From Dallia pectoralis (taxonomy: Eukaryota; Chordata; Actinopteri; Esociformes; Umbridae): a DNA stretch of 64,000 bases. The first letter of the stretch is position 1. Every line of letters starts with the position of its first letter. The notes beneath the pieces were generated by a model. The model saw nothing but the letters and a program-made list of their open reading frames with translations, did no database searches and was not told where the DNA came from. A program made the translations under genes and the position numbers. Positions 11,771 through 23,000 of this stretch are shown in pieces. The stretch spans positions 10,730,741 to 10,794,740 of the forward strand of contig CM055730.1 in assembly GCA_029465975.1 (NCBI GenBank), read 5' to 3'.

Positions 11771-12931
11771 AACATGTAGTTAGAAGGTCAGTCCTGTTGT
11801 CTGGCTAGCATACGCAGGTAGTGAATATACCGGCTACTGTTCCTACTGTGTTATCAACAACATGTAGTTAGAAGGTCAGTCCTGTTGTCTGGTCAGCATA
11901 CGCAGGTAGTGAATATACCGGCTACTGTTCCTACTGTGTTATCAACAACATGTAGTTAGAAGGTCAGTCCTGTTGTCTGGTTAGCATACGCAGGTAGAGA
12001 ATATACCAGCTACTGTTCCTACTGTGTTATCAACAACATGTAGTTAGAAGGTCAGTCCTGTTGTCTGGTTAGCATACGCAGGTAGTGAATATACCAGCTA
12101 CTGTTCCTACTGTGCTATCAACAACATGTAGTTAGAAGGTCAGTCGTGTTGTCTGGTTAGCATACGCAGGTAGTGAATATACCGGCTACTGTTCCTACTG
12201 TGTTATCAACAACATGTAGTTAGAAGGTCAGTCGTGTTGTCTGGTCAGCATACGCAGGTAGTGAATATACCGGCTACTGTTCCTACTGTGCTATCAACAA
12301 CATGTAGTTAGAAGGTCAGTCCTGTTGTCTGGTTAGCATACGCAGGTAGTGAATATACCGGCTACTGTTCCTACTGTGCTATCAACAACATGTAGTTAGA
12401 AGGTCAGTCATGTTGTCTGGTTAGCATACGCAGGTAGTGAATATACCGGCTACTGTTCCTACTGTGCTATCAACAACATGTAGTTAGAAGGTCAGTCGTG
12501 TTGTCTGGTCAGCATACGCAGGTAGAGAATATACCAGCTACTGTTCCTACTGTGCTATCAACAACATGTAGTAAGGTCAGTCGTGTTGTCTGGTTAGCAT
12601 ACGCAGGTAGTGAATATACCGGCTACTGTTCCTACTGTGCTATCAACAACATGTAGTTAGAAGGTCAGTCCTGTTGTCTGGTTAGCATACGCAGGTAGTG
12701 AATATACCGGCTACTGTTCCTACTGTGCTATCAACAACATGTAGTTAGAAGGTCAGTCATGTTGTCTGGTTAGCATACGCAGGTAGTGAATATACCGGCT
12801 ACTGTTCCTACTGTGCTATCAACAACATGTAGTTAGAAGGTCAGTCATGTTGTCTGGTTAGCATACGCAGGTAGTGAATATACCGGCTACTGTTCCTACT
12901 GTGCTATCAACAACATGAAGTAAGGTCAGTC
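11771..12931. repeat. 88-bp minisatellite, about 13 copies
   Basis: Unit starts AACATGTAGTTAGAAGGTCA and includes TAGCATACGCAGGTAGTGAA and CGGCTACTGTTCCTACTGTG. Starts at 11771, 11859 and 11947 confirm an 88-bp period. One internal copy near 12566 and the terminal copy have lost 4 bases (GTAGTAAGG or GAAGTAAGG for GTAGTTAGAAGG). Five positions vary between copies: CAGTC(C/G/A)TGTTG, GG(T/C)TAGC, GTAG(T/A)GAA, CC(G/A)GCT and GTG(T/C)TATC. This permits variant-repeat mapping. It is not coding. Confidence 0.97.
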
Positions 12932-13470
12932 ACCAACCGTCACTCTGTGTGAAATATACAGGTTTATATGACAGAATCTGTTGGCATTGTAATTATTGTA
13001 ATAACAGAATTGTGTGGTTTCCACATTTCCCCAGCACTGACGTGATATTTCTATGTCCCTGGGTGAGAGCAGATGAGAAGAAACATGTCGACTTAAGTCA
13101 CATTCTCATGCCCAGTTAACCAATTAACTTATATTATTTCAGGTAGCTAGATGAACCTCAGCTACTCTAGTGCTGTAACCAGTATGGACGTCAGTGAAAT
13201 AACGAAGATCATAAAGTCCCACAGAAACTATCCAGAACATCAACGTATACTATACACTCTGGATAACCTCCACTCTTCCCTACACTTAGGTGAAGGAAAC
13301 TGCAAAACACTACACTCACCACTGACACCATGATGTCTCATTCTGAAGACATTCTGGCAAGAGTATGGCTGCCTACTCCACAGAGCATTAGAAATATGTT
13401 CCTCTGGAGATGTTTAATATCTCAGAAGTGCTGATTGATACAGCATGTCCTGGACATTAACTACAGGAGA
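12932..13470. other. Unique DNA, nothing recognised
   Basis: AT-moderate spacer between the 88-bp array and the fold-back element. No gene, RNA or mobile element identified. Confidence 0.5.
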
Positions 13471-13477
13471 CAGGGGA

Positions 13478-13572
13478 CGAGTCCCAAATGGCAGCCGCTC
13501 CGGGCACTACGCCACCGGCACTACGCTCCATGCACTGCACTACGTATGTGATAGGATGCCACTATGGACACA
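13478..13572. mobile_element. Fold-back repeat copy 1 (GTCCCAAATGGC ends)
   Basis: Left end GTCCCAAATGGCAGCC and right end AGGATGCCACTATGGAC form an imperfect inverted pair. Between them, CACTACG and GCACTGCACTACGTA match the internal 'TGCACTAC' part of the same family seen elsewhere in this window. Non-coding. Confidence 0.55.
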
Positions 13573-13962
13573 GACAGGAAGGTCCCAGTGAGACTGGAGA
13601 AATGGATGTGTCTGCTGGTGCAGCCAGAAACAGCCGTCAGGTCCCGTCAATCTATGAGACAGAGATATTCAATATTGGATGTTGGTAGCATTTACTTACA
13701 TCACTTTTACTTACTGCCTCATATATCAGTTGCCGCTGGAGAAAATGTATGAATTGCTTTCATATATCAGGCAAGCCAATCATTCTCAACATAAGCATTT
13801 AAAAAATGGAACCCAGCTAGGTTACTTCCATACCTTGTTAGTCAGTTAATCAGATTCGCCTATTCGATATGTACATTTACACACCGAAAAAATGTTAGTG
13901 AAAACATTAGATTGGGGAGAGAGAGAGAAATATAGGAGGAAGAGGAGAAGGTAGACTGTTTT

Positions 13963-14209
13963 ACACCCCCCCCTCTGTCCCTCCGACCCCCCCTGTCTCT
14001 CCGCCCCCTCCATTCTGCCCCCCTCTGTCCCTCCGCCCCCCGTCTCTCCGCCCCCTCCCCCTCCATTCTGCCCCCCCCTCTGTCCCTCCGACCCCCCCCG
14101 TCTCTCCGCCCCCTCCCCCTGTCCCCCTCCATTCTGCCCCCCCTCTGTCCCTCCGACCCCCCCCGTCTCTCCGCCCCCTCCCCCTGTCCCCCTCCATTCT
14201 GCCCCCCTT
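13963..14209. repeat. C-rich minisatellite, about 4 copies of 51-66 bp
   Basis: Copies contain CCTCTGTCCCTCCGACCCCC, GTCTCTCCGCCCCCTC and CCTCCATTCTGCCCC. They differ by loss or gain of CCCCCTGTC modules. The minus strand is very G-rich (runs of 5-9 G), giving Gly/Arg-rich frames up to about 158 residues that I regard as artefacts. The minus strand has strong G-quadruplex potential. Confidence 0.93.
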
Positions 14210-14339
14210 CCTCTCCATGGGTAGTGCCGTGGTGTGTCCTGACCTTGCTGCATCCCCGGCCCATCCATCTTGGGCTGCTTAGCCATTTCACCGGCTTCAT
14301 ACTGTGCAGATTAACACAATTCATCACCACAATCATCCC

Positions 14340-15020
14340 CCATTCATCACCCGCTTTCCAATGAATGTTTTGACATCCAGTTAATTTTCTGCTGATGATT
14401 TATCAAATTATAATTACCATGCTCTGAAGGGCTCATTTATTATGTTGATACATGATAATGACGCCAAAGTGGATTGAATTTTAAGTAAGTTCTCCGTGCG
14501 ATTAGAACATACGCGTTATTGTGAGTGATGCGATGCGATTTCCCTCCGATCTCCGCGGCCTCTGAAAACTCCTCAGACACTCATAATGTTATAATAATCA
14601 ATGTGAAAACACAACGTGTTGGTGGGTTGGTAATTCGTTTTTTCTCTCTCTACTTTCAAGCGAACAAATTGTCTGCTTGGAGGGCAGGGTGCATGACAAA
14701 GTTCAATTAGAGGCTGAGTTAGAGCGGCCATCTTTCCATGCCCAGTAATTAAGGAGTGCACTTAATTCAATCAAGGTTGGAGGCTGTGGGAAAGTACAGA
14801 GGGAGCATGGAGCAGCCAGTTAGGACTGTTTCTTAATGCTCTAGGTTAGAGGTTATTTCTCACATACTGCCCACATAGACACTTCATTAGCTCGGCTGCT
14901 TTACAATTCACTGGGCCTTTTTACTCTCATTATTATCCGGCTTTATTAAAATCCAATGGCCGCCTATCTGTTTCTATTACTGGGAGCTGAACAGCTTAAT
15001 GCGCCGGGCCGGCGTTAAGG
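14340..15020. promoter_or_regulatory. Candidate conserved non-coding DNA
   Basis: Unique sequence with AT-rich motifs such as CAGTTAATTTTCTGCTGATG, AAATTATAATTACC, CATGATAATGACGCC, TCATTATTATCCGG and TTATTAAAATCCAATGG, mixed with GC-rich words. The texture resembles developmental enhancers rather than exon or repeat. This is inference only. Confidence 0.25.
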
Positions 15021-15600
15021 GCCAACCCACCAACTGTTGTTTATAACCAACTGAGGTAATGCTAAACAGTAGAAAGCACGAGAATCGCTAATAGCTAATT
15101 ATGCATTGAGATGTGAGCTAGCTGTTGTTGACTCTCTAGTGAACAGGCCCATTAGTTCTATATGATCATTCATTCACATCTACTGCGTGTGGGCACTCAT
15201 TCAATCTAATCATATGACCTTTGGCCTGAAGATCATCGGGCCTGTAGTCAGTCTACAGGTCAGATGAAATGGCCTTTAGCTAGATGCTTCATTTAAATCA
15301 TGCTAATAGTTAAACGGTTGTTTGGCTTTCGACCGGATGTTCTGGCTTAGCCGCCAGCACTGAGGGATAACCGTGTCACATGGAGGGAGGGCCGCTGTGG
15401 TTTTACTGTACTAAATTCTGGACAGCACAAACACAGGGAGGTAGTGAGGGGAGGAGATTGAACGAGGACGAGAAAAAAAGAGGTGTGAAAGGTTATTGAA
15501 AACGGGAAGTATTCCCCTGGTGGAGGAAGCATTGTTTACAGCGTCGTTTTTTACTCTTTGCCCTTGGGCTGGGGACCATAAACTGCTCTGTTATCCAACC
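15021..15600. other. Unique DNA, no gene identified
   Basis: No coding frame beyond chance length and no recognised repeat. Confidence 0.5.
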
Positions 15601-15606
15601 CAAGCC

Positions 15607-15670
15607 CCCCACACACACACACACACACACACACCCCACCAGGCACACACGCACACACACACACACACAT
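15607..15670. repeat. (CA)n microsatellite in two blocks
   Basis: CACACA blocks separated by CCCCACCAGGCACACACG. Confidence 0.95.
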
Positions 15671-15907
15671 GGTGAGTGACGAGCGAGAGAGAGTGTAATT
15701 GTGAGTCCCCCGTGGATGTCCCAAAAGTGAACGATGTGTCTGGTAAGTGAGCGAGGTCAAACATGAGCATGGATATTTATTACATACACTGGAACCAGAT
15801 GGAGGAGGCCCATCCATCACACTGGCCTGTCACTATGGTCACTAACGTCTCACATAAAGACACCTCTCTTCCCTCTCTCTAGATGCTCTCTCATTCTATG
15901 CTGCTGC

Positions 15908-15928
15908 TCTCTCTCTCTCTCTCTCTCT
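15908..15928. repeat. (CT)n microsatellite
   Basis: Short CTCTCT run after CTGCTGCT. Confidence 0.93.
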
Positions 15929-16103
15929 GAATGGGTAAACAAAGGAGAGAGCGAGGGAGTGATATAAAGAACACAGTGAGACGGGGGAGACAGACAGACA
16001 GACAACACCGGATATGAACCTTTAGTATGGCCCTAGTTTAATCACACACACCCCCACCCTGACACTACCGGTATGACAGGGTGAGGATATAGGGGAGATA
16101 TGG

Positions 16104-16140
16104 GTGTGTTGTGTTGTGTGTGTGTGTGTGAGTGTGCGCG
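16104..16140. repeat. (TG)n microsatellite
   Basis: GTGTGTTGTGTTGTGTGTGTG ending in GAGTGTGCGCGTG. Confidence 0.9.
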
Positions 16141-16331
16141 TGCCCGCAAACAGGCACGCAAACCAGACGAAGGGCGTATCTGACACTTGCTCCCTCATTC
16201 ATCAAGGCCCTCGTAGGCTCTTCGGTGACAGTCGAAAGATTTCACAATAGAACCTGGACAGAAATTCATTCTGCTGCTCATCAATCAAGCTCAGCCCAGC
16301 TAGCCATCCCACTGACCTAATCTGTGATGCC

Positions 16332-16392
16332 TCGCCTGTTCTCACCGCCTGTTCTCACCGCCAGTTCTTACCGCCTGTTCTTACTGCCTGTC
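16332..16392. repeat. 13-bp tandem repeat (CCTGTTCTCACCG), about 4 copies
   Basis: Four imperfect copies: two exact CCTGTTCTCACCG, then CCAGTTCTTACCG and CCTGTTCTTACTG. Confidence 0.9.
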
Positions 16393-16820
16393 CCAGCCCC
16401 AAGCCTGCTAGGTCCCGCGCCTGTTGGCCCCCCGATAAGGCCACACCTAGGGTGTCTTCTAGAAGGTGGTAGTGCCAGGAGACCAGAGGAGCCATGAAAC
16501 AGGTGAGAAGGGCCACACCTCTCTGACAGAGAGGAACAGATTGAGGATAGTATTCTCTCAGGGCGTTCATACCTTGAAATGAATTACATTATGGGGGGAA
16601 AAGAAAGTGGATAAAAATATGTCAGATGGAAAGGAACGCTCATCCAATGACATCCTCCCTACTGTCACTCATCTGATTAGGTCACTGACACAAACGAATA
16701 TCCGATTTCTGGATGGTTGATTGACAGATGATATTTAAAAAATGCATCATTTGTTAAGAGGTTGTGACTGTGTGTATGAACCAGTTCAAATAACACACTA
16801 GAACACGATGTCACATCTAG

Positions 16821-16883
16821 ATCTCTCCCTCTCTCTCTCTCTCCCCCTCTCCCTCTTTCCCTCTCCCTCTCTCTCTCCCTCCA
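16821..16883. repeat. Polypyrimidine (CT)n tract
   Basis: About 60 bp of CT with C-run interruptions (CTCCCCCTCTCCCTC). Homopyrimidine, so capable of triplex formation. Confidence 0.92.
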
Positions 16884-19250
16884 ACCTCAAACGGAGTACA
16901 TCTCTAAACTGAACGTAGACCAGCTCTTGTAAGAGATCTCTATTTTCTCAGCCTTTTCTCTCTCGTCCAGTTTCCTGCTTGCTAACATTTCATCCTGGGC
17001 CTCTAATTCAACCAATCCCCAATCTGAATAATACTGGTCCTCTGTGCAGGTACAGATGGATTGTGGGTCGTGGCGAGGATTCCTGCAGGAGGCAAAATAC
17101 TCATCAATGCATTAGGATTCCGTTACGTCACCTACCTGCATTACAGAGGAGGAAGTTCTTATATTAATGACTTAACTAATGTTTCTAAACTAGTTAGATT
17201 GATTTGTAATTCAGTGAAGGTTGTACATCGACGTTGCTACAGAAACAATGACGTCCATTTCTCCAGCAGGGTGATGTCAGTAAATGAAAGCGACCGGGTG
17301 ATCTAATAATTGGGACAGATATGATGTAGCCGATACATTTGACACTCTTAACTGTTCTGACATTACAAAAGACAGGTTAGATGTCCTCAATTCACCAGCT
17401 TTACTATAAATGAGGTCCTCAAGATTAGAAAAAGATACACACACATACACACACTTCTGCTGCCGTTTTAGCGAGATGGATAGGATTGTTATGGTCTTAA
17501 ACAGAGATGAAAAAGATATGAGAAATACTGACAGTAATCTACTTTCGTATCTTATTCATAATGACAGACAAAAAGTAAATTAAATGTTTAAAGTGAGATG
17601 AAAGCATTCAGAGGTTTCCTGAATGTTTCTAAAGTGGAGGGTGTTAAGGATGCGGAGAGTTTTCAACTGATATTTTTGACAATTTTATTGGTTGCTCTGA
17701 CACGTTAAATGGCCCAGTTGACATCTTAACTACACTGACAATCAATATTTCCTATTACTTTCATTGTCAGGGGCAAAATAAAAATACGACGCTGGGGTCA
17801 AATGAGAGTGGCAGGGCATTAAAAGGTTATCAAAGACTCGAATGAATGCAGAAAATGAATGCACAAATAAAACACACACATTCTGAAAGATACATCAGCT
17901 CTAACCACATTTTTCTTCAGAAATACACACGATTTGACGAGTTCCAATTGCTGTGTGTGTGGGACAAATCTGAATGACACGTCTGTACAATGACATTTTA
18001 GATTAGAAAAATTATGATTTTTTATTTTGTTAATAGCGATTCTTCGTGGGGAGAAAACGATGTCTTTTCGAAGTAACAAGGTAGTTCCAACAGAACCAAG
18101 TTGTGGATCTCCTATATTATATCCCAGGTCATCTCTCATCTATGTGACGAGTAGTAAACAATTAACAAAGGATTTAACGTGTCAGTCACACCATGTGAAC
18201 CTATCACTTTGGGCTGCTTTGGTCCGCCTCCTCCGTAACTCGTCGTGTGATACGCGGCTGACAGTTTGGACGCTGTGATTGACAGATTTCCTGATCCAAC
18301 CACTGGGAGGGGAGTTTGGACATTTTGGACACCGGCAGAGGTGATTGGGCTCAACGTTTCAGAGTAAATAGAACGGGATGAAGGAGGAGATGGACCAGTT
18401 GATGTATCGGAAAAGCTGTTGTTTTTGTGTTTGCTGTGAAAAACATTGTTAGTAAGACACGCCACTGGGTTAGGAGAACAACATCATTTGGGGATCTAAC
18501 TGAAGCTCTGACTAGGCCTGCTAAGTGGTTCACATTAGCTGGGCCAGAGCAGAAGTGGTCAGTGGGGTTATAGTGGGGTTATAGAGGGAGAAAGAGCCAA
18601 CAAGTGAGGAGTGAGATAAGAGAGTTCCCCACTCTCCCCCCTCTCAGCCCAACCCCACAGTAGTACTTTATATCCCATTACAGACTCCCTCCTACAAAAC
18701 TTGGATTCCACACTGTTCTGTTAACCATCAGCAATTATCTCCCTGTCAGAGGTAAAGGTAACAAATTTCCCCTCATCCAGCCAGCCGCTATCATGGGGTG
18801 GACACCAGCATCAGCCGACAGCAGCTAAATCAGGCCAGCCAGCCAGTCAGTCAGCAAGCCAGACAAATGCGCTAGCTTGGAAAACACGGCCATATCACTC
18901 AGAGAAGAGAGGAGGAAGATAGAGAGAAGGGTGATGGGTCTTCCTGTTTACCTCAGACTTCTCCTTTATCCTTTTCACTCTCTCTCTCCCTACTCCTCCC
19001 TCTATTTCTCCCTCTATTTCTCCCTCCCTCCATTCTGTAAGACTGCCCTGGGTGCTGTAAACACACAACCCTTTCCAAATAAGAGTATAATTAATGTGCC
19101 TTCCTAGGGTGGAGGTTGATCTTGTGGGCAGGTTTCAGGCCTCATCCTGTGGCCCAGTTCCCCCTTATATAGATAACAAAAAGAGCTTCACTAGATTATG
19201 TTGTGCAACAACTAACAAATAGGAGTTTTCTGGTTTTCTATATTGATATA
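16884..19250. other. Unique DNA, no gene identified
   Basis: Includes scattered short simple runs (ACACATACACACAC near 17440; a tandem GTGGGGTTATA near 18560; CCAGCCAGCCAGTCAGTCAG near 18835). Frames of about 100 residues on the minus strand at 17.8-18.5 kb have no recognisable domain. Confidence 0.5.
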
Positions 19251-19251
19251 T

Positions 19252-19769
19252 CGCAGTATCCAATGGCAGTATCCAATGGCAGTATCCAAGGGCAGTATCC
19301 AATGGCAGTATCCAAGGGCAGTATCCAAGGGCAGTATCCAATGGCAGTATTCAAGGGCAGTATCCAAGGGCAGTATCCAAGGGCAGTATCCAAGGGCAGT
19401 ATCCAATGGCAATATCCAAGGGCAGTATCCAATGGCAGTATCCAAGGGCATTATCCAAGGGCAGTATCCAATGGCAGTATCCAAGGGCAGTATCCAAGGG
19501 CAGTATCCAATGGCAGTATTCAAGGGCAGTATCCAAGGGCAGTATCCAAGGGCAGTATCCAATGGCAGTATCCAATGGCAGTATTCAAGGGCAGTATCCA
19601 AGGGCAGTATCCAAGGGCAGTATCCAATGGCAGTATCCAATGGCAGTATCCAATGGCAGTATCCAATGGCAGTATTCAAGGGCAGTATCCAAGGGCAGTA
19701 TCCAAGGGCAGTATCCAATGGCAGTATTCAAGGGCAGTATCCAATGGGAAGTATCTAAGGGTAATGTTT
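19252..19769. repeat. 13-bp minisatellite (GCAGTATCCAAKG), about 39 copies
   Basis: Period 13 measured directly. Three main unit types differ by one or two bases: GCAGTATCCAATG (T), GCAGTATCCAAGG (G) and GCAGTATTCAAGG (b). Three units equal 39 bp, or 13 codons, with no stop, so long frames run on both strands (up to 233 residues plus, 168 minus). These are repeat artefacts. The type order is non-random (see findings). The right edge decays as GGGAAGTATCTAAGG. Confidence 0.97.
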
Positions 19770-19879
19770 TTTATCATTGCAGATACCCAAGATCACTTAG
19801 GCCATTGTGATTTCAGTTTGAACAGGCAGGGCAGAAAAGCAGGCATTTCATTTGTAGCAAACATAGATGAAAACTATTG

Positions 19880-20020
19880 CCGTGCCCTTCAGCAAGGCAC
19901 TTAACCGTGATTGCTCTGAACCACAACAACAGCTTTCTCACCTTGTTAGCTCTGGGATTTAAACTGGGGACCTTCCGTTAACACTCTGACCACTCCAATC
20001 ACTGGGCTATCTGCGTTAGC
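19880..20020 (-). mobile_element. tRNA-derived SINE remnant
   Basis: Read on the minus strand, the segment has an A-box-like GATAGCCCAGTGATTGGAG, then a B-box-like CCAGTTTAAATCCCAGAGC, then TAACAAGGTGAGAAAGCTG, the same order as in salmonid tRNA-type SINEs. On the plus strand, GTGCCCTTCAGCAAGGCACT at about 19882-19901 is the body motif of such SINEs, but it sits in the opposite orientation to the head. The copy is therefore rearranged or two elements abut. No RNA polymerase III terminator or target duplication was identified. Confidence 0.55.
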
Positions 20021-20457
20021 GACAGACAGATCGCTACTCACAGTGACGTAACCTTTCTCTGGTGTCAAACACACTCACGATACACGCTCACCGTACAGCC
20101 CAACTACCTGTCATCACGGCCCACCATATCACTTCTCAACATCACACATTTAATCTTGTCTCTGCATGCTCACCTCACAGGGACACATGGACTTCCTGGC
20201 TCTGTTTCATCTGTTTTGCCTAACTTTACAGTCTGATGGTCTAACACTACACTATATTAGAGCAAGAAATAGCCAAATGATTAGATACATGGTTTTGTAT
20301 TTTAAATAGCGTTGGTTCAAACGCTTGAGACTGTTTGACATGGGTACGACAGAAAATGACAGATTACAATTCTTTGGTAGGACAGCATAAGGCTTCTTTG
20401 GTTCTTTCCCAATATACTACAGATTAGTTCTTTATTCAGGCCTGTTGTGTGAGATGA
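20021..20457. other. Unique DNA, no gene identified
   Basis: Short spacer between the SINE remnant and the 39/54-bp array. A minus-strand open frame from the array reads into this DNA and stops near 20317, but there is no independent coding evidence. Confidence 0.5.
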
Positions 20458-22198
20458 AACCAATGATACACACACAGGCATGACAGTGGCTATATACAAA
20501 CTAGAGACACAAACCAATGATACACAAACGGGCATGACAGTGGCTATATACAAGCTAGTGACATAAACAGGCATGACAATGGCTATATACAAGCTAGTGA
20601 CACAAACAGGCATGACAATGGCTATATACAAGCTAGAGACACAAACCAATGATACACAAACGGGCATGACAGTGGCTATATACAAGCTAGTGACATAAAC
20701 AGGCATGACAATGGCTATATACAAGCTAGTGACACAAACAGGCATGACAATGGCTATATACAAGCTAGAGACACAAACAGGCATGACAATGGCTATATAC
20801 AAGCTAGAGACACAAACCAATGATACACAAACGGGCATGACAGTGGCTATATACAAGCTAGTGACATAAACAGGCATGACAATGGCTATATACAAGCTAG
20901 TGACACAAACAGGCATGACAATGGCTATATACAAGCTAGTGACATAAACAGGCATGACAATGGCTATATACAAGCTAGTGACACAAACAGGCATGACAAT
21001 GGCTATATACAAGCTAGTGACATAAACAGGCATGACAATGGCTATATACAAGCTAGTGACACAAACAGGCATGACAATGGCTATATACAAGCTAGTGACA
21101 CAAACCAATGATACACAAACAGGCATGACAATGGCTATATACAAACTAGTGACATAAACAGGCATGACAATGGCTATATACAAGCTAGTGACACAAACCA
21201 ATGATACACAAACAGGCATGACAATGGCTATATACAAGCTAGTGACACAAACAGGCATGACAGTGGCTATATACAAGCTAGTGACACAAACCAATGATAC
21301 ACAAACAGGCATGACAATGGCTATATACAAGCTAGAGACACAAACAGGCATGACAATGGCTATATACAAGCTAGAGACACAAACAGGCATGACAATGGCT
21401 ATATACAAGCTAGAGACACAAACAGGCATGACAATGGCTATATACAAGCTAGAGACACAAACCAATGATACACAAACGGGCATGACAGTGGCTATATACA
21501 AGCTAGAGACACAAACAGGCATGACAATGGCTATATACAAGCTAGAGACACAAACCAATGATACACAAACGGGCATGACAATGGCTATATACAAGCTAGT
21601 GACACAAACAGGCATGACAATGGCTACATACAAGCTAGTGACATAAACAGGCATGACAATGGCTATATACAAGCTAGTGACACAAACCAATGATACACAA
21701 ACAGGCATGACAATGGCTATATACAAGCTAGTGACACAAACAGGCATGACAGTGGCTATATACAAGCTAGTGACACAAACCAATGATACACAAACAGGCA
21801 TGACAATGGCTATATACAAGCTAGAGACACAAACAGGCATGACAATGGCTATATACAAGCTAGAGACACAAACAGGCATGACAATGGCTATATACAAGCT
21901 AGAGACACAAACAGGCATGACAATGGCTATATACAAGCTAGAGACACAAACCAATGATACACAAACGGGCATGACAATGGCTATATACAAGCTAGAGACA
22001 CAAACAGGCATGACAATGGCTATATACAAGCTAGAGACACAAACAGGCATGACAATGGCTATATACAAGCTAGAGACACAAACAGGCATGACAATGGCTA
22101 TATACAAGCTAGAGACACAAACAGGCATGACAATGGCTATATACAAGCTAGAGACACAAACCAATGATACACAAACGGGCATGACAGTGGCTATATAC
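20458..22198. repeat. 39/54-bp compound minisatellite, about 1.74 kb
   Basis: Basic unit 39 bp: CAGGCATGACAATGGCTATA followed by TACAAGCTAGTGACACAAA. Some units carry an extra 15 bp (CCAATGATACACAAA), giving 54 bp. Both lengths are multiples of 3, so frames stay open for up to 627 codons on the minus strand (13-residue hydrophobic cycle) and 189 codons on the plus strand. Variable sites are G(A/T)GACA, ACA(C/T)AAA, GACA(A/G)TGG and AAC(A/G)GGC. Higher-order duplications are visible. I regard the frames as non-coding: translation would be pure unit repetition, with no signal peptide or unique domain. Confidence 0.97.
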
Positions 22199-22340
22199 AT
22201 TTGTGTACATTTGCAAAGTTAGCTTTATAGAGCCCTTTATAGACAAGATTTCCCGAACTGCTTAAACTAGAACCAAACCGAGGGCTTTAAAACTGCTGAA
22301 TGGTTTGGTGTTCAGTAAATTTGAAATGGATCAAGGACTA

Positions 22341-22720
22341 CAGTTGTCATTTGGCGCTGGGCACCAACACAGTTCAGTTGTCATTTGGCGCTGGGCACCA
22401 ACACAGTTCAGTTGTCATTTGGCGCTGGGCACCAACACAGTTCAGTTGTCATTTGGCGCTGGGCACCAACACAGTTCAGTTGTCATTTGGCGCTGGGCAC
22501 CAACACAGTTCAGTTGTCATTTGGCGCTGGGCACCAACACAGTTCAGTTGTCATTTGGCGCTGGGCACCAACACAGTTCAGTTGTCATTTGGCGCTGGGC
22601 ACCAACACAGTTCAGTTGTCATTTGGCGCTGGGCACCAACACAGTTCAGTTGTCATTTGGCGCTGGGCACCAACACAGTTCAGTTGTCATTTGGCGCTGG
22701 GCACCAACACAGTTCAGTTG
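22341..22720. repeat. 34-bp minisatellite, 11 apparently identical copies
   Basis: Unit CAGTTGTCATTTGGCGCTGG followed by GCACCAACACAGTT; starts at 22341, 22375 and so on to 22681. By eye I saw no substitution or indel in any copy. Without stops and with a period not divisible by 3, all three plus frames are open (129-153 residues), which is artefactual. Each unit holds TTTGGCGC, which fits the E2F consensus TTTSSCGC. Confidence 0.98.
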
Positions 22721-23000
22721 TTTGAAGTACAAGGCCACTCATTCTTACCTTATTACATGTCATTGAAACGCTAACGAGCTTCACAGCAATCCCTGTTGGC
22801 TGTCATTAGCATATTAGTTTCAGAGCAGGCAGATGTGTGTCACTGACACCCTGAATCTGTGGGGGTGAGGAGGACAGAGGAGTGGGGGGAGGGGAAGGAG
22901 GAAGGAGATGGGGGAGTGCTACCTGCCACTGAACTGCCAAGCCAGATATGGTGTGTTTAACGATAAGCTGTCTGTCCCCATCACTCACCCGCCAGTCCAC
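22721..23000. other. Unique DNA with a purine-rich GGAGG stretch
   Basis: A G/A-rich run at about 22860-22916 (GGGGGTGAGGAGGACAGAGG and on) precedes the CA tract. No gene. Confidence 0.5.

Noticed and set aside
13846..14336. Gly/Arg-rich RGG-like protein on the minus strand
   Set aside because: Two overlapping frames across a C-rich minisatellite. An RGG-like look is expected from GGGGGA/CGG repetition.
20317..22200. 627-codon minus-strand frame as a gene
   Set aside because: Entirely built from 39/54-bp repeat units divisible by 3. The start codon lies inside the array and the C-terminal tail is short unique DNA. No domain or promoter is visible.
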